The notes: generated by a model not told the origin, from the sequence alone. A stretch of 64,000 nt of DNA from Bacteroidales bacterium (GCA_029210565.1 JARGFQ010000001.1:64656-128655); one strand, 5' to 3'. Shown: positions 33,869 to 42,353, numbered from the stretch's first letter. A program made the numbers and translations.

Positions 33869-36226
33869 GTGGATCAACAGAGGACAAATATAAAAATTAC
33901 CCTGTCCAAACTGCTTTTGCTGTTGGGCATTATTTTAACGGCAGCCTCCTGCAACCCCACAAAATATGTTCCACACGGCGAGATGCTTCTTAGTCGCAGT
34001 GAGCTGCTGGTGCAGGAGCAAGGTGAGCCGCTTCCTGCCACGGTCGATAAAGGAGACCTGAAACCCTATATCAGGCAGGATCCCAACAAGAAGATATTCG
34101 GGGTCAGGTTTCACCTCGGACTGTATAACCTCTCCAACCTGGAAAAGGAGCGGTGGCCTCATGGCTGGCTGAGGCGTATAGGGGAGGAGCCGGTAATCTT
34201 TGATCCCATTTCTGCGGAGAGGTCTGCAGAACAGCTGAAGAGCTATCTCCGGTCAAAGGGATTCTTCAATGCCGGGGTGACAGACAGCGTAGGTTCAAAG
34301 GGTAAAGAGGCGGAGGTTATCTTTAGGATAGAACCGGGCCGTCCATATACCGTCAGGGACATACAATACGAAATCCAGGATACACTGCTTCGCAGCCTGG
34401 TTTTGATGGATACTGTCAACTGCCTCATAGAGAGGGGTATGATATATGACGTCGACCTGCTGCAGAAGGAGAGGCAGAGGCTTGAGCGTTTTGTAAGGAA
34501 TATCGGGTTCTATACATTTTCTACGGAGAGCATCTATTTCAGGATCGACAGTGCACTGCTGAGCCACCAGGTTATTGTCAACTATGTTGTTACTCCCCGG
34601 TCAATAACCGACAGTCGTGGCCGTCCATCCTACAGCAACCACAGGATGTACCGGGTGAGGGATGTCTATGTCTATCCCTCATTTGACCCCCGGCTGGCAC
34701 TCACCGAAGGTGAGATATATACCGGATCGTTTGACACGACTTTCCACAAGGGTGTCTATTTCATTGAGCCACCGGGCAGGAGTATGGTCAAGCATGAGGT
34801 CATAACACAGTCGATGTACGTGCTGCCCGGAACCCTCTTCAGCGTGACCAATGCCGAGCAGACCGAAGCACATCTTGCCGACCTGAAGAACCACAGGCTG
34901 GTGAACATCTCATACAATGATGCCGGGATCGTTACCGGAGAGAGGAGGGATGAAGGGTTGCTCGACTGTGTAATTCAGCTCACCCCCATGCAGCGTCAAT
35001 CGTTCAGTATTGAATTCGAGGGCACACACTCGGGAGGCAACCTGGGAGGGGCAGTGAACCTGGTATATCAGAACAAGAGCCTCTTACGCGGTGCCGAGCT
35101 CTTCAGCCTGAAGCTTAAGGGAGCATATGAAACACTCACCGAAGATGTCAAAGGATTTAAGAACACCGAGCAGTATGGCATCGAGGCCAGCCTCCGGCTG
35201 CCAAAGTTCCTTAGCCCGTTTCAGCTAGGAGAGAGCTTTATCAGGAAGCATGACCCGGGGACGGTCATCCAGGCAGGGTTTAACTATCAGAAGGTTCCGG
35301 TATATGCCCGTTCGGTGGCTAACATCACGCTTGGTTACTCGTGGAGTGGCAACAGGTTTACCCGGTTCAACGTAAACCCCCTCTCATTCAATGTTGTGAA
35401 ACTCCACTATGTGGATCCCGAGTTTCAGGCTGTCATAGACGAGATGTCATACCTGGCCTTTTCTTACCGCGATGTGACTATAATGGGCGGGAGATTCGAC
35501 TTTGTGTTCAATAACCAGATAATAAAGAAATCGAGGGATTACTGGAATGTCAGGATGGGCTTCGATGCGGCAGGTAACCTGCTGAATCTGGGGTACAAGG
35601 CTGCCGGTGCAAGCCAGCAGGACGGCACTTACCACCTCTTCCGCCAGCCTTTTGCGCAGTTTATAAAGGGAGAGGCCGATGCCAGTTACCATTACAGGAT
35701 CAATGAGCTGAGCAGCTTCGTCTGCAGGTTATTTACCGGGGTGGGATGGTCATACGGTAATTCGGAAGTTATGCCTTTCGAGGAGCAGTACTTTGCCGGC
35801 GGCGCCAATGATATCAGGGCATGGGTGGTCAGGGCACTGGGTCCGGGATCCTATGTGATTCCCGGTAGTCCGTTCATAAACCAGACAGCTGACATAAAGC
35901 TGGTGGCCAACGCCGAATACCGCTTCAAGCTATTCTGGATTCTAGAAGGTGCTCTCTTCGTCGATGCTGGTAATATCTGGACCGTCAGGCAGGATGATGA
36001 CAGGCCGGGAAGCCGGTTCAGATTTAGCACGTTTACCGACGAGATAGCTGTGGGAACGGGTTTCGGACTGAGGTTTGACCTCAAGTTCCTTCTTCTGAGA
36101 ACGGACCTCGGCCTTAAGCTGCGTGACCCCCAGTACAGCGAAGGATCAAAATGGATACCGCTCAACAGGCCGTTCAACACCAAGGATGATGTCTCGTTAG
36201 TACTGGGGATAGGGTATCCTTTCTGA
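33869..36226 (+). CDS. BamA/TamA-family outer-membrane lipoprotein
   Basis: 785 residues from GTG 33869. A lipoprotein signal (KLLLLLGIILTAASC, Cys at about 28) is followed by soluble POTRA-like modules (SKGFFNAGVTDSVGS, EIQDTLLRSLVLMD, VYVYPSFDPRLALTEGEIY) and a C-terminal Omp85 barrel (about 480-785) that ends ...DVSLVLGIGYPF. The AGGANDIRAWVVRALGPGSY stretch resembles the conserved barrel motif of the surface-antigen family. An ATG frame to 33542 overlaps the methyltransferase gene and is rejected. It probably inserts or transports outer-membrane proteins. Confidence 0.87.
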   Translation: MDQQRTNIKITLSKLLLLLGIILTAASCNPTKYVPHGEMLLSRSELLVQEQGEPLPATVDKGDLKPYIRQDPNKKIFGVRFHLGLYNLSNLEKERWPHGWLRRIGEEPVIFDPISAERSAEQLKSYLRSKGFFNAGVTDSVGSKGKEAEVIFRIEPGRPYTVRDIQYEIQDTLLRSLVLMDTVNCLIERGMIYDVDLLQKERQRLERFVRNIGFYTFSTESIYFRIDSALLSHQVIVNYVVTPRSITDSRGRPSYSNHRMYRVRDVYVYPSFDPRLALTEGEIYTGSFDTTFHKGVYFIEPPGRSMVKHEVITQSMYVLPGTLFSVTNAEQTEAHLADLKNHRLVNISYNDAGIVTGERRDEGLLDCVIQLTPMQRQSFSIEFEGTHSGGNLGGAVNLVYQNKSLLRGAELFSLKLKGAYETLTEDVKGFKNTEQYGIEASLRLPKFLSPFQLGESFIRKHDPGTVIQAGFNYQKVPVYARSVANITLGYSWSGNRFTRFNVNPLSFNVVKLHYVDPEFQAVIDEMSYLAFSYRDVTIMGGRFDFVFNNQIIKKSRDYWNVRMGFDAAGNLLNLGYKAAGASQQDGTYHLFRQPFAQFIKGEADASYHYRINELSSFVCRLFTGVGWSYGNSEVMPFEEQYFAGGANDIRAWVVRALGPGSYVIPGSPFINQTADIKLVANAEYRFKLFWILEGALFVDAGNIWTVRQDDDRPGSRFRFSTFTDEIAVGTGFGLRFDLKFLLLRTDLGLKLRDPQYSEGSKWIPLNRPFNTKDDVSLVLGIGYPF

Positions 36227-36232
36227 AGTCCG

Positions 36233-36295
36233 CAGTCTTCAGTCTTCAGTCTTCAGTCTTCAGTCTTCAGTCTTCAGTCTTCAGTCCGCAGTCTC
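36233..36295. repeat. CAGTCTT heptamer array
   Basis: Seven perfect, uninterrupted CAGTCTT units (36233-36281) and two variants follow the BamA/TamA-like stop by 6 bp. Degenerate units with GACTG and CTGACTGGCAA words continue to about 36395, so most of the 219 bp before the next gene is repeat. Confidence 0.9.
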
Positions 36296-36445
36296 ATTAC
36301 TCAATTATCAGACAATCAGTAACTTGTCGATGGGCGACTGCTGACTGGCAACTGCTGACTGGCAACTGCTGACTGCCGATTGCCGACTGCCCTTGACTGG
36401 CTTCAGTTTTTTGCATATCTTTCCTCTGTTCTTGCTGTATCACGT

Positions 36446-37609
36446 GTGAAGTCGTTCAGAAAGACCGTTGCCGGGCTGCTCGGCCATGACCGGCGGGAGA
36501 GGAGTGGCACTTACCTGCTGTCGGTGATGCTTATAGTGTTGCTGGCAGTCAGGTTTATTGCCTTCCGTGTACCGGAGAAGGGTGAGGTTATTGATGAAAT
36601 GCCTGAGGCTGTCACTGCAGCGTCCGGAGGTGCTGACGCGGACAGGATTTTGCCGGAGCCTTTCACGTTTGATCCCAACGTTGCATCTTATGATGAGCTC
36701 CTGCACCTTGGCCTGTCGGAGCGGCAGGCCACCACCCTGGTTAACTATCGTAGCAGCGGGGCACGATTTCGCCGTCCGGAAGATATCAGGAGGGTATACG
36801 GTATTGACTCCGCTGCTGCTGCACGGCTTATACCGTATATTGTAATTGCTATCGGGGAGTTGCCATTGTCTGCTGCGACGGAAGGGAGACTCACTCCGTC
36901 AGGCAGCGCAGAGCAGTATTCCGGCACAGATGGTCTATCCGTAAAAGGCAGGTCTGAGCGGTATTCCGGAACAGGTGATTTGTCCGTGCAGGAGAGAGCT
37001 GACCGTCATGCCGGCAAAGGAAATTTCCCCGCAACCGGCTATGCTGACCGTGCGGCGGGTGCATGGGATTCTTCAGTGGCGAGCACGACAGGCAGGATTG
37101 CAGGCGCCGTAAATTTTTCCACGACAGGTCATGCTGACAGTGCTTACGGCAGCATGAGGCCGCTGACAGATCTCAACAGCTGCAGCGCCGCGGAGCTGGA
37201 ACAGCTGCCGGGCATCGGACCGGTGCTTTCGGTGAGGATCATCAAATACCGGGCTCTTCTCGGGGGATTTGTCAGCAAGGAGCAGTTGGGCGAGGTCTAT
37301 GGTCTCGACAGCTCCGTGGTCAGGATGGTGTCAGAAAAGGTGACGCTCACCCGGGAGGCGGTGACACCTTTGCTTCTCGACAGCGTCTCATTCGGCTCTC
37401 TGGCCCGCCATCCCTACGTCGGACATGAGACGGCGAGGCTTATTACGGCCTACCGGTCGCTGGCAAATGCACCCCTGACCCTGGGCAGCCTGGTCGACGG
37501 CAAGGTCATGACACCGCAGCAGGCTGAGCGTTTGGCACCATATGTGAGACCACCGGAAGGGGTCATTGGAGAGGATTATGAATTTATTTTGTCAAAAGTT
37601 TTGAAATGA
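36446..37609 (+). CDS. Helix-hairpin-helix (ComEA-like) protein with internal peptide repeat
   Basis: 387 residues from GTG 36446. A membrane anchor (GTYLLSVMLIVLLAVRFIAF, about 20-42) is followed by three helix-hairpin-helix units: NVASYDELLHLGLSERQATT (about 74), LNSCSAAELEQLPGIGPVLS (about 243) and FGSLARHPYVGHETARLI (about 320). HhH modules bind DNA non-specifically, as in the ComEA uptake receptor. Residues about 150-235 are a degenerate repeat of 14-17 residues (SERYSGTGDLS, ADRHAGKGNF, ADRAAGAWDSS). An upstream TTG frame to 36380 would encode repeat DNA. The ribosome site is weak. Confidence 0.72.
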   Translation: MKSFRKTVAGLLGHDRRERSGTYLLSVMLIVLLAVRFIAFRVPEKGEVIDEMPEAVTAASGGADADRILPEPFTFDPNVASYDELLHLGLSERQATTLVNYRSSGARFRRPEDIRRVYGIDSAAAARLIPYIVIAIGELPLSAATEGRLTPSGSAEQYSGTDGLSVKGRSERYSGTGDLSVQERADRHAGKGNFPATGYADRAAGAWDSSVASTTGRIAGAVNFSTTGHADSAYGSMRPLTDLNSCSAAELEQLPGIGPVLSVRIIKYRALLGGFVSKEQLGEVYGLDSSVVRMVSEKVTLTREAVTPLLLDSVSFGSLARHPYVGHETARLITAYRSLANAPLTLGSLVDGKVMTPQQAERLAPYVRPPEGVIGEDYEFILSKVLK

Positions 37610-37630
37610 TTTTGATACATATTAATTTTG
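37600..37630 (+). promoter_or_regulatory. Bacteroidota-type promoter of rpsU
   Basis: TTTG (37600-37603) and TAATTTTG (37623-37630) are separated by 19 bases, a full consensus match. The -33 box overlaps the last codons of the helix-hairpin-helix gene. The leader to rpsU is about 25 nt. Confidence 0.72.
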
Positions 37631-37659
37631 CGGCTCGTTTTTAACACTAAAGTTAAATT

Positions 37660-37851
37660 ATGATTATAGTACCGGTAAAAGAAGGTGAGAACATTGACAG
37701 GGCCCTGAAGAAATTCAAGAGGAAATTTGAAAAGACGGGTGTAATCCGTGAGCTCAGGTCGCGCCAGGCTTTCATCAAACCCTCGGTCCGCCGCAGGGAA
37801 GAGATAAAGAAAGCGATATATGTTCAGCAGCTGCAGCAGGAAGAGGAGTAG
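37660..37851 (+). CDS. rpsU: 30S ribosomal protein S21
   Basis: 63 residues: MIIVPVKEGENIDRALKKFK, then a basic helical body (RKFEKTGVIRELRSRQAF, PSVRRREEIKKA). This is the full S21 length. It binds the small subunit near the anti-Shine-Dalgarno end of 16S rRNA. In Bacteroidota, S21 together with S6 and S18 hides the 16S tail. The gene has its own promoter and is followed 53 bp later by the xer-type gene. Confidence 0.95.
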   Translation: MIIVPVKEGENIDRALKKFKRKFEKTGVIRELRSRQAFIKPSVRRREEIKKAIYVQQLQQEEE

Positions 37852-37904
37852 TCCCGCTGCGTGCTGCCTTATCATCATTAAATAACACCAAAAAGGTTCC
37901 TTTG

Positions 37905-38786
37905 ATGGAGAGAAAGGAATCGTTCCTGCAATATATACGTACCGAGAAGCGCTATTCTCCGCACACTGTTACATCATACCAGAACGACCTTGATCAGTTT
38001 TCTCACTGGCTCGGGGAGAATCACCCCGCGATGAGTGATGATTCTGTCACGCCTGCTGCAGTAAGGGGTTGGATGGTATCGCTGCTGGAGGATGGTTATG
38101 CCGCAAGCAGTGTGCACAGGAAGATGTCTGCCCTCAGGGCTTTCTTCCGTTACCTGCGCCGTCACGGCATGAGCAGTGCTGATCCCATGTCGGCGCTGAA
38201 GCTGCCGAGAAAGCCCAGACAGCTGCCGGTGTTCGTTGCCGAAGAGGCACTTGACAGGCTCCTTGACGATTTTAAGTTTGGAGATGATTTTTCCGGTATT
38301 CGTGATCGCACAATCGTGGAATTTTTGTATCTTACAGGCATGAGGCGGTCGGAACTGATAGGTCTGCACGATGAGGATGTTGATCTCTCATCAGGGCAGG
38401 TAAGGGTGACGGGAAAACGCGGAAAGCAGAGGGTGATACCCCTGGCGGGCAGCTTCATAAAATCAATTGGGACATATCTCGAAGCACGCAGGGAGGCACA
38501 ACTGGACGGCAGCTGGTTTTTTGTCACCTCAAGGGGGAACAAAATGTATGACAAGGCTGTTTACAACATAGTAAGGAGATATCTTGCCATGGTGACCACG
38601 GTAGAGAAGAAGAGTCCGCATGTACTCAGGCACACATTTGCCACACACATGCTCAACCACGGGGCCGACCTCAATTCAATCAAGGAGTTGCTTGGTCATG
38701 CCAGCCTGTCGGCAACACAGGTCTACACCCACAACACCTTTGAACAGCTCAGAAAAGTATATAAACAGGCTCACCCCAGAGCTTAA
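37905..38786 (+). CDS. Tyrosine recombinase XerC/XerD-like
   Basis: 293 residues. An N-terminal SAM-like DNA-binding domain (MERKESFLQYIRTEKRYSPH to KMSALRAFFRYL) and a catalytic domain with the full R-K-H-R-H/W-Y set: LTGMRRSELIGLH (Arg near 147), the beta-hairpin Lys (VTGKRGKQRVIPL), HVLRHTFATHML (about 238), LGHASLSATQVYTHN (His about 264, Tyr about 274). The length and motifs are those of the chromosome-dimer resolution recombinases rather than an integron or phage integrase. It lies among housekeeping genes. I do not assign C or D. Confidence 0.9.
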   Translation: MERKESFLQYIRTEKRYSPHTVTSYQNDLDQFSHWLGENHPAMSDDSVTPAAVRGWMVSLLEDGYAASSVHRKMSALRAFFRYLRRHGMSSADPMSALKLPRKPRQLPVFVAEEALDRLLDDFKFGDDFSGIRDRTIVEFLYLTGMRRSELIGLHDEDVDLSSGQVRVTGKRGKQRVIPLAGSFIKSIGTYLEARREAQLDGSWFFVTSRGNKMYDKAVYNIVRRYLAMVTTVEKKSPHVLRHTFATHMLNHGADLNSIKELLGHASLSATQVYTHNTFEQLRKVYKQAHPRA

Positions 38787-38814
38787 CAATCAATAAAAAA
38801 CAGGAGGAACAATC

Positions 38815-39114
38815 ATGAACATTCAGATTCATTCAGTCAGGTTCGATGCTGACAAGAAGTTGCTGGACTTTGTATCGCAGAAGATGAACAAGCTTTCACA
38901 GGTAAGTGATGATATTGTCAGTGCGGAAGTGTTTCTGAGGCTGGACCATGATGACGAGAGGGAGAACAAGGTTGCTGAGATCAAGGTAGAATATCCGGGA
39001 GGCCCTCTTTTTGCACGTAAGCAGAGCAAAACCTTCGAGGAGGCGACAGACCTCGTTGTCGCAGCCCTTAAGCGGCAGATAGTCAAACAGAAGAACAAGC
39101 TGCGTGGGGTTTAA
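38815..39114 (+). CDS. hpf: Ribosome hibernation-promoting factor (short form)
   Basis: 99 residues: MNIQIHSVRFDADKKLLDFV, KMNKLSQVSDDIVSAEVFLR, VEYPGGPLFARKQSKTFEEA, and DLVVAALKRQIVKQKNK. This is the beta-alpha-beta-beta-beta-alpha fold of YfiA/HPF without the long dimerisation tail. It binds the 30S A/P sites to inactivate ribosomes in stationary phase. It is 28 bp after the recombinase, preceded by an AGGAGG ribosome site. Confidence 0.92.
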   Translation: MNIQIHSVRFDADKKLLDFVSQKMNKLSQVSDDIVSAEVFLRLDHDDERENKVAEIKVEYPGGPLFARKQSKTFEEATDLVVAALKRQIVKQKNKLRGV

Positions 39115-39144
39115 TCGTACCCCGGCAAAAAATCTTCATATTAT

Positions 39145-39176
39145 TTTGAGATTTGAAATTAAATTTCCTACATTTG
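39145..39176 (+). promoter_or_regulatory. Promoter of the tRNA-tuf-secE-nusG-ribosomal protein superoperon
   Basis: TTTG at 39145-39148 and TACATTTG at 39169-39176 are 20 bases apart, a full match to the Bacteroidota consensus. It stands about 50 bp before tRNA-Thr. No comparable site is seen between the tRNAs and tuf, so the tRNAs and tuf are probably transcribed together. Confidence 0.68.
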
Positions 39177-39226
39177 CAAACCGATTTTTGAGGGTACTTC
39201 CTCATTGATCAGACGTTCTTTCGAAT

Positions 39227-39300
39227 GCCGATGTAGCTCAGTTGGCCAGAGCAGCTGATTTGTAATCTGCAGGTCGGGGGTTCGAATCCCTTCATCGGCT
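39227..39300 (+). tRNA. tRNA-Thr (anticodon TGT)
   Basis: A complete cloverleaf: acceptor GCCGATG/CATCGGC, D arm AGCTCAGTTGGCCAGAGC, anticodon arm GCTGATTTGTAATCTGC with TGT, T arm GGGGGTTCGAATCCC. No CCA is encoded. It leads a four-tRNA cluster. Confidence 0.95.
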
Positions 39301-39350
39301 CATTCAGTGATGAGAATGTGTATGTCTAACCAGGCATGCGCTGTTGAGAA

Positions 39351-39433
39351 GGGGAGATACCAAAGTGGCCAACTGGGGCAGACTGTAAATCTGTTGTCTG
39401 AAGACTTCGTAGGTTCGAATCCTGCTCTCCCCA
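39351..39433 (+). tRNA. tRNA-Tyr (anticodon GTA)
   Basis: A class II tRNA with long variable arm: acceptor GGGGAGA/TCTCCCC, anticodon loop CTGTAAA with GTA, long variable stem near GTTGTCTGAAGACTTCG, T arm AGGTTCGAATCCT. 83 nt. Confidence 0.95.
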
Positions 39434-39496
39434 CTCTTGACAGTGAGCATCAACGCACTCTTCCCCCAGGCAGGGACGTGCCGGTTAACGATATAA

Positions 39497-39569
39497 GCGG
39501 GAGTAGCTCAGCTGGTAGAGCATTAGCCTTCCAAGCTAAGGGTCGCGGATTCGAATTCCGTCTCCCGCT
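39497..39569 (+). tRNA. tRNA-Gly (anticodon TCC)
   Basis: Acceptor GCGGGAG/CTCCCGC, D arm AGCTCAGCTGGTAGAGC, anticodon stem TTAGC/GCTAA around CTTCCAA with TCC, T arm CGCGGATTCGAATTCCG. 73 nt. Confidence 0.95.
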
Positions 39570-39575
39570 CACTAT

Positions 39576-39647
39576 GCCGATGTAGCTCAGGGGTAGAGCA
39601 CTTCCTTGGTAAGGAAGGGGTCATGAGTTCAACTCTCATCATCGGCT
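39576..39647 (+). tRNA. tRNA-Thr (anticodon GGT)
   Basis: Acceptor GCCGATG/CATCGGC, D arm AGCTCAGGGGTAGAGC, anticodon stem CTTCC/GGAAG around TTGGTAA with GGT, T arm ATGAGTTCAACTCTCAT. 72 nt. The acceptor stem is identical to that of the tRNA-Thr(TGT) at the head of the cluster. tuf starts 45 bp downstream. Confidence 0.95.
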
Positions 39648-39692
39648 CAAAACAGACTTTGGATGTAAATTTAAATTAATAAGCTTTTAGTT

Positions 39693-40880
39693 ATGGCAAA
39701 AGAAAAATTTGACAGGTCGAAGCCACACGTAAATATTGGTACGATCGGTCACGTCGACCACGGCAAGACCACCCTGACGGCTGCTATTACGATGGTTCTC
39801 GCCAAGAGGGGTCTCTCTGAAATCAGGGACTTTGATTCTATCGACAATGCTCCCGAGGAAAAGGAAAGGGGTATTACGATCAACACTGCGCACGTTGAGT
39901 ATTCAACGGCCAATCGTCACTATGCCCACGTTGACTGTCCGGGTCACGCTGACTATGTAAAGAACATGGTTACCGGTGCTGCCCAGATGGACGGCGCCAT
40001 CATCGTTGTTGCCGCTACTGACGGCCCGATGCCCCAGACACGCGAGCACATCCTCCTCGCCCGTCAGGTGAACGTGCCGAAGATTGTTGTCTTTATCAAT
40101 AAGGTTGACGCTGTTGATGACGAGGAGCTTATTGACCTCGTCGAGATGGAGATCCGTGATCTCCTCAGCTTCTACAAGTTCGACGGTGACAATGCCCCGG
40201 TTATCCGCGGTTCGGCACTCGGTGCCATGAACGGTGAAGCCAAGTGGGAAGACAAGGTCATGGAACTGATGGATGCCGTTGACGAATACATACCTATACC
40301 CCCGCGTGAAAACGAGAAGCCCTTCCTCATGCCTGTGGAAGATATCTTCTCCATCACCGGTCGCGGTACAGTGGCTACGGGCCGTATCGAAACCGGAATG
40401 GTTCATACCGGCGACGAGCTGGAGATCGTGGGACTGGGTTCGGAAAAGCGCAAGACTGTATGTACCGGTGTTGAGATGTTCCGCAAGATCCTCGATCAGG
40501 GTGAGGCAGGTGACAACGTCGGTCTGCTCCTTCGCGGTGTCGACAAGAAGGAGATTAAGAGAGGCCATGTGCTTGCCAAGCCGGGTTCAATCACACCCCA
40601 CACCAAGTTCAAGGCTGAGGTCTACGTGCTGAAGAAAGAGGAAGGCGGACGTCATACTCCGTTCCATAACCACTACCGTCCGCAGTTCTATCTCCGTACC
40701 CTTGACATTACCGGTGAGATAGCTCTCCCCGAGGGAACAGAGATGGTGATGCCGGGTGACAACGTTACCATAACCGTTGAACTCATTTACCCGGTGGCTA
40801 TCAATAAGGGACTCCGTTTTGCAATTCGCGAAGGCGGACGTACCGTTGGTGCAGGCGCGGTTGTTGAAATTGTCGAGTAA
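39693..40880 (+). CDS. tuf: Elongation factor Tu
   Basis: 395 residues with all G motifs: GHVDHGKTT near residue 19, the effector/switch segment [18 protein letters not shown] near 55, [12 protein letters not shown], and [15 protein letters not shown] near 136. Domains 2 and 3 follow to [11 protein letters not shown]. It delivers aminoacyl-tRNA to the ribosome. It sits directly after the four-tRNA cluster and before tRNA-Trp, secE and nusG. Confidence 0.98.
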   Translation: MAKEKFDRSKPHVNIGTIGHVDHGKTTLTAAITMVLAKRGLSEIRDFDSIDNAPEEKERGITINTAHVEYSTANRHYAHVDCPGHADYVKNMVTGAAQMDGAIIVVAATDGPMPQTREHILLARQVNVPKIVVFINKVDAVDDEELIDLVEMEIRDLLSFYKFDGDNAPVIRGSALGAMNGEAKWEDKVMELMDAVDEYIPIPPRENEKPFLMPVEDIFSITGRGTVATGRIETGMVHTGDELEIVGLGSEKRKTVCTGVEMFRKILDQGEAGDNVGLLLRGVDKKEIKRGHVLAKPGSITPHTKFKAEVYVLKKEEGGRHTPFHNHYRPQFYLRTLDITGEIALPEGTEMVMPGDNVTITVELIYPVAINKGLRFAIREGGRTVGAGAVVEIVE

Positions 40881-40911
40881 GACCTATTAAATATATCTAT
40901 ACTTTCAGGTG

Positions 40912-40941
40912 GTATCCGTACGCCTGCAGGCGCACGGATAC
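40912..40941 (+). other. Hairpin between tuf and tRNA-Trp
   Basis: GTATCCGTACGCCTG and CAGGCGCACGGATAC form a nearly perfect 15-bp inverted repeat. No T-run follows, so it is more likely an RNA-processing or partial-attenuation structure between the tuf message and tRNA-Trp than a strong terminator. Confidence 0.5.
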
Positions 40942-40955
40942 TGCATGAAATTTAC

Positions 40956-41028
40956 ACGGGTGTAGCTCAGTTGGTAGAGCACTGGTCTCCAAAACCAGGT
41001 GTCGGGAGTTCGAGCCTCTCCTCCCGTG
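40956..41028 (+). tRNA. tRNA-Trp (anticodon CCA)
   Basis: D arm AGCTCAGTTGGTAGAGC, anticodon stem CTGGT/ACCAG around CTCCAAA with CCA, T arm GGGAGTTCGAGCCTCTC. The acceptor stem ACGGGTG/CTCCCGT has a T-T mismatch at the sixth pair, otherwise complete. 73 nt, 18 bp before secE. Confidence 0.92.
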
Positions 41029-41046
41029 CTAAATCGGAGTCTTATT

Positions 41047-41238
41047 ATGAAGGTAGTAACTTATTTCAAAGAATCATACAACGAGCTGATGCACAAGGTA
41101 ACATGGCCTACATGGCATGAACTGCAGGCCAGCGCAACACTCGTACTTATTACCTCTGTCATCCTTGCGCTCGTAATCTGGGCTATGGATTTCGCCTTTG
41201 ACAATGTCATGGGATTTGTTTACAACCTCTTGTATTAA
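41047..41238 (+). CDS. secE: Preprotein translocase subunit SecE
   Basis: 63 residues: amphipathic cytoplasmic helix VTYFKESYNELMHKVTWPTW followed by one transmembrane helix (ATLVLITSVILALVIWAMDF). The VTWPTWHEL motif is the SecE signature. It clamps SecY in the inner-membrane channel. The frame is open upstream into tRNA-Trp, but ATG 41047 is the family start. nusG follows by 19 bp. Confidence 0.96.
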   Translation: MKVVTYFKESYNELMHKVTWPTWHELQASATLVLITSVILALVIWAMDFAFDNVMGFVYNLLY

Positions 41239-41257
41239 GAAAACAGAGCGGGCACAG

Positions 41258-41806
41258 ATGAGCGAGAATGTCAAAAAGTGGTATGTACTCAGGGCTATTG
41301 GCGGCAAGGAGAAGAAGGTAAAGGAATATCTCGAGAGTGAGATAGTGCGCCTCAAGCTTCAGGATTACATCACACAGGTGCTGATACCTACCGAAAAGGT
41401 CTACCAGATACGGGCCGGAAAAAAGGTAAGCAAGGAACGCACCTTCTTCCCGGGCTATGTCATAGTGGAGGCCGCACTGGTGGGAGAGGTACCCCATGTG
41501 CTGCGCAATATTCCAAACGTCCTCGGTTTCCTTGGCACACAGTCGGGAGAACCGACACCGATACGGAAGGCAGAGATAAACCGTATCCTTGGAAAAGTGG
41601 ATGAACTGGCAGCCAGCGAAGAGGAACTGAATGTGCCGTTCGTTATCGGCGAGACGGTAAAAGTAATAGACGGACCCTTCAACAGCTTCACAGGAGTGAT
41701 TGAAGAGGTCAATGAAGAGAAGCGTAAGCTCAAGGTGATGGTTAAGATCTTCGGACGAAAGACCCCGCTCGAGCTGAGCTTCATGCAGGTAGAGAAAGAA
41801 AGTTAG
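41258..41806 (+). CDS. nusG: Transcription termination/antitermination factor NusG
   Basis: 182 residues. The NGN domain (KKWYVLRAIGGKEKKVKEYL, ERTFFPGYVIVEAAL, GFLGTQSGEPTPI) and a C-terminal KOW domain (VIDGPFNSFTGVIEEVNEE) are complete. NusG stimulates elongation through the RNA polymerase clamp and links it to ribosomes or Rho. ATG 41258 is chosen over an upstream frame that overlaps secE. Confidence 0.97.
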   Translation: MSENVKKWYVLRAIGGKEKKVKEYLESEIVRLKLQDYITQVLIPTEKVYQIRAGKKVSKERTFFPGYVIVEAALVGEVPHVLRNIPNVLGFLGTQSGEPTPIRKAEINRILGKVDELAASEEELNVPFVIGETVKVIDGPFNSFTGVIEEVNEEKRKLKVMVKIFGRKTPLELSFMQVEKES

Positions 41807-41894
41807 AGGAAATAAGGAAATTGATAGCCGTGAATTATAATGCTTCCTTAAGCGGCAGTCATGCTCTCGCTATAAACAATGCAAATTTTTAATT

Positions 41895-42335
41895 ATGGCA
41901 AAAGAAGTTGCTGGATTAATCAAATTACAGATTAAAGGCGGAGCAGCCAATCCATCTCCACCCGTAGGCCCTGCACTGGGTTCCAAAGGTGTGAATATCA
42001 TGGAGTTTTGCAAACAGTTCAATGCCCGTACCCAGGACAAGGCAGGGAAGGTCATACCGGTGATCATCACCGTGTACAAGGACAAGTCGTTTGATTTTGT
42101 CACCAAGACCCCCCCCGTTGCAGTTCAGATACTGGAAGCCACAAAGGTCAAGAAAGGCTCTGCTGAGCCCAACAGCGCCAAGGTGGCAGCTATATCATGG
42201 ATCCAGGTAAAGACTATAGCCGAGGATAAAATGCAGGATCTTAACTGCTTTACACTCGAATCCGCGATGAAGATGGTGGCAGGCACCGCCAGGAGTATGG
42301 GTATCACCGTAACAGGTGCATTCCCGGGTAAATAA
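41895..42335 (+). CDS. rplK: 50S ribosomal protein L11
   Basis: 146 residues: [40 protein letters not shown], and C-terminal [12 protein letters not shown] with the rRNA-binding helix. It forms the GTPase-associated centre with L10 and L7/L12. The 88-bp gap from nusG is the largest in this ribosomal block, with no full promoter match. Confidence 0.97.
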   Translation: MAKEVAGLIKLQIKGGAANPSPPVGPALGSKGVNIMEFCKQFNARTQDKAGKVIPVIITVYKDKSFDFVTKTPPVAVQILEATKVKKGSAEPNSAKVAAISWIQVKTIAEDKMQDLNCFTLESAMKMVAGTARSMGITVTGAFPGK

Positions 42336-42353
42336 CTAATTATGTGAATAGAA

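Noticed and set aside
37905..38786. Phage or integron integrase
   Set aside because: Length, motifs and housekeeping context fit XerC/XerD; no attachment site, cassette array or phage genes are near.
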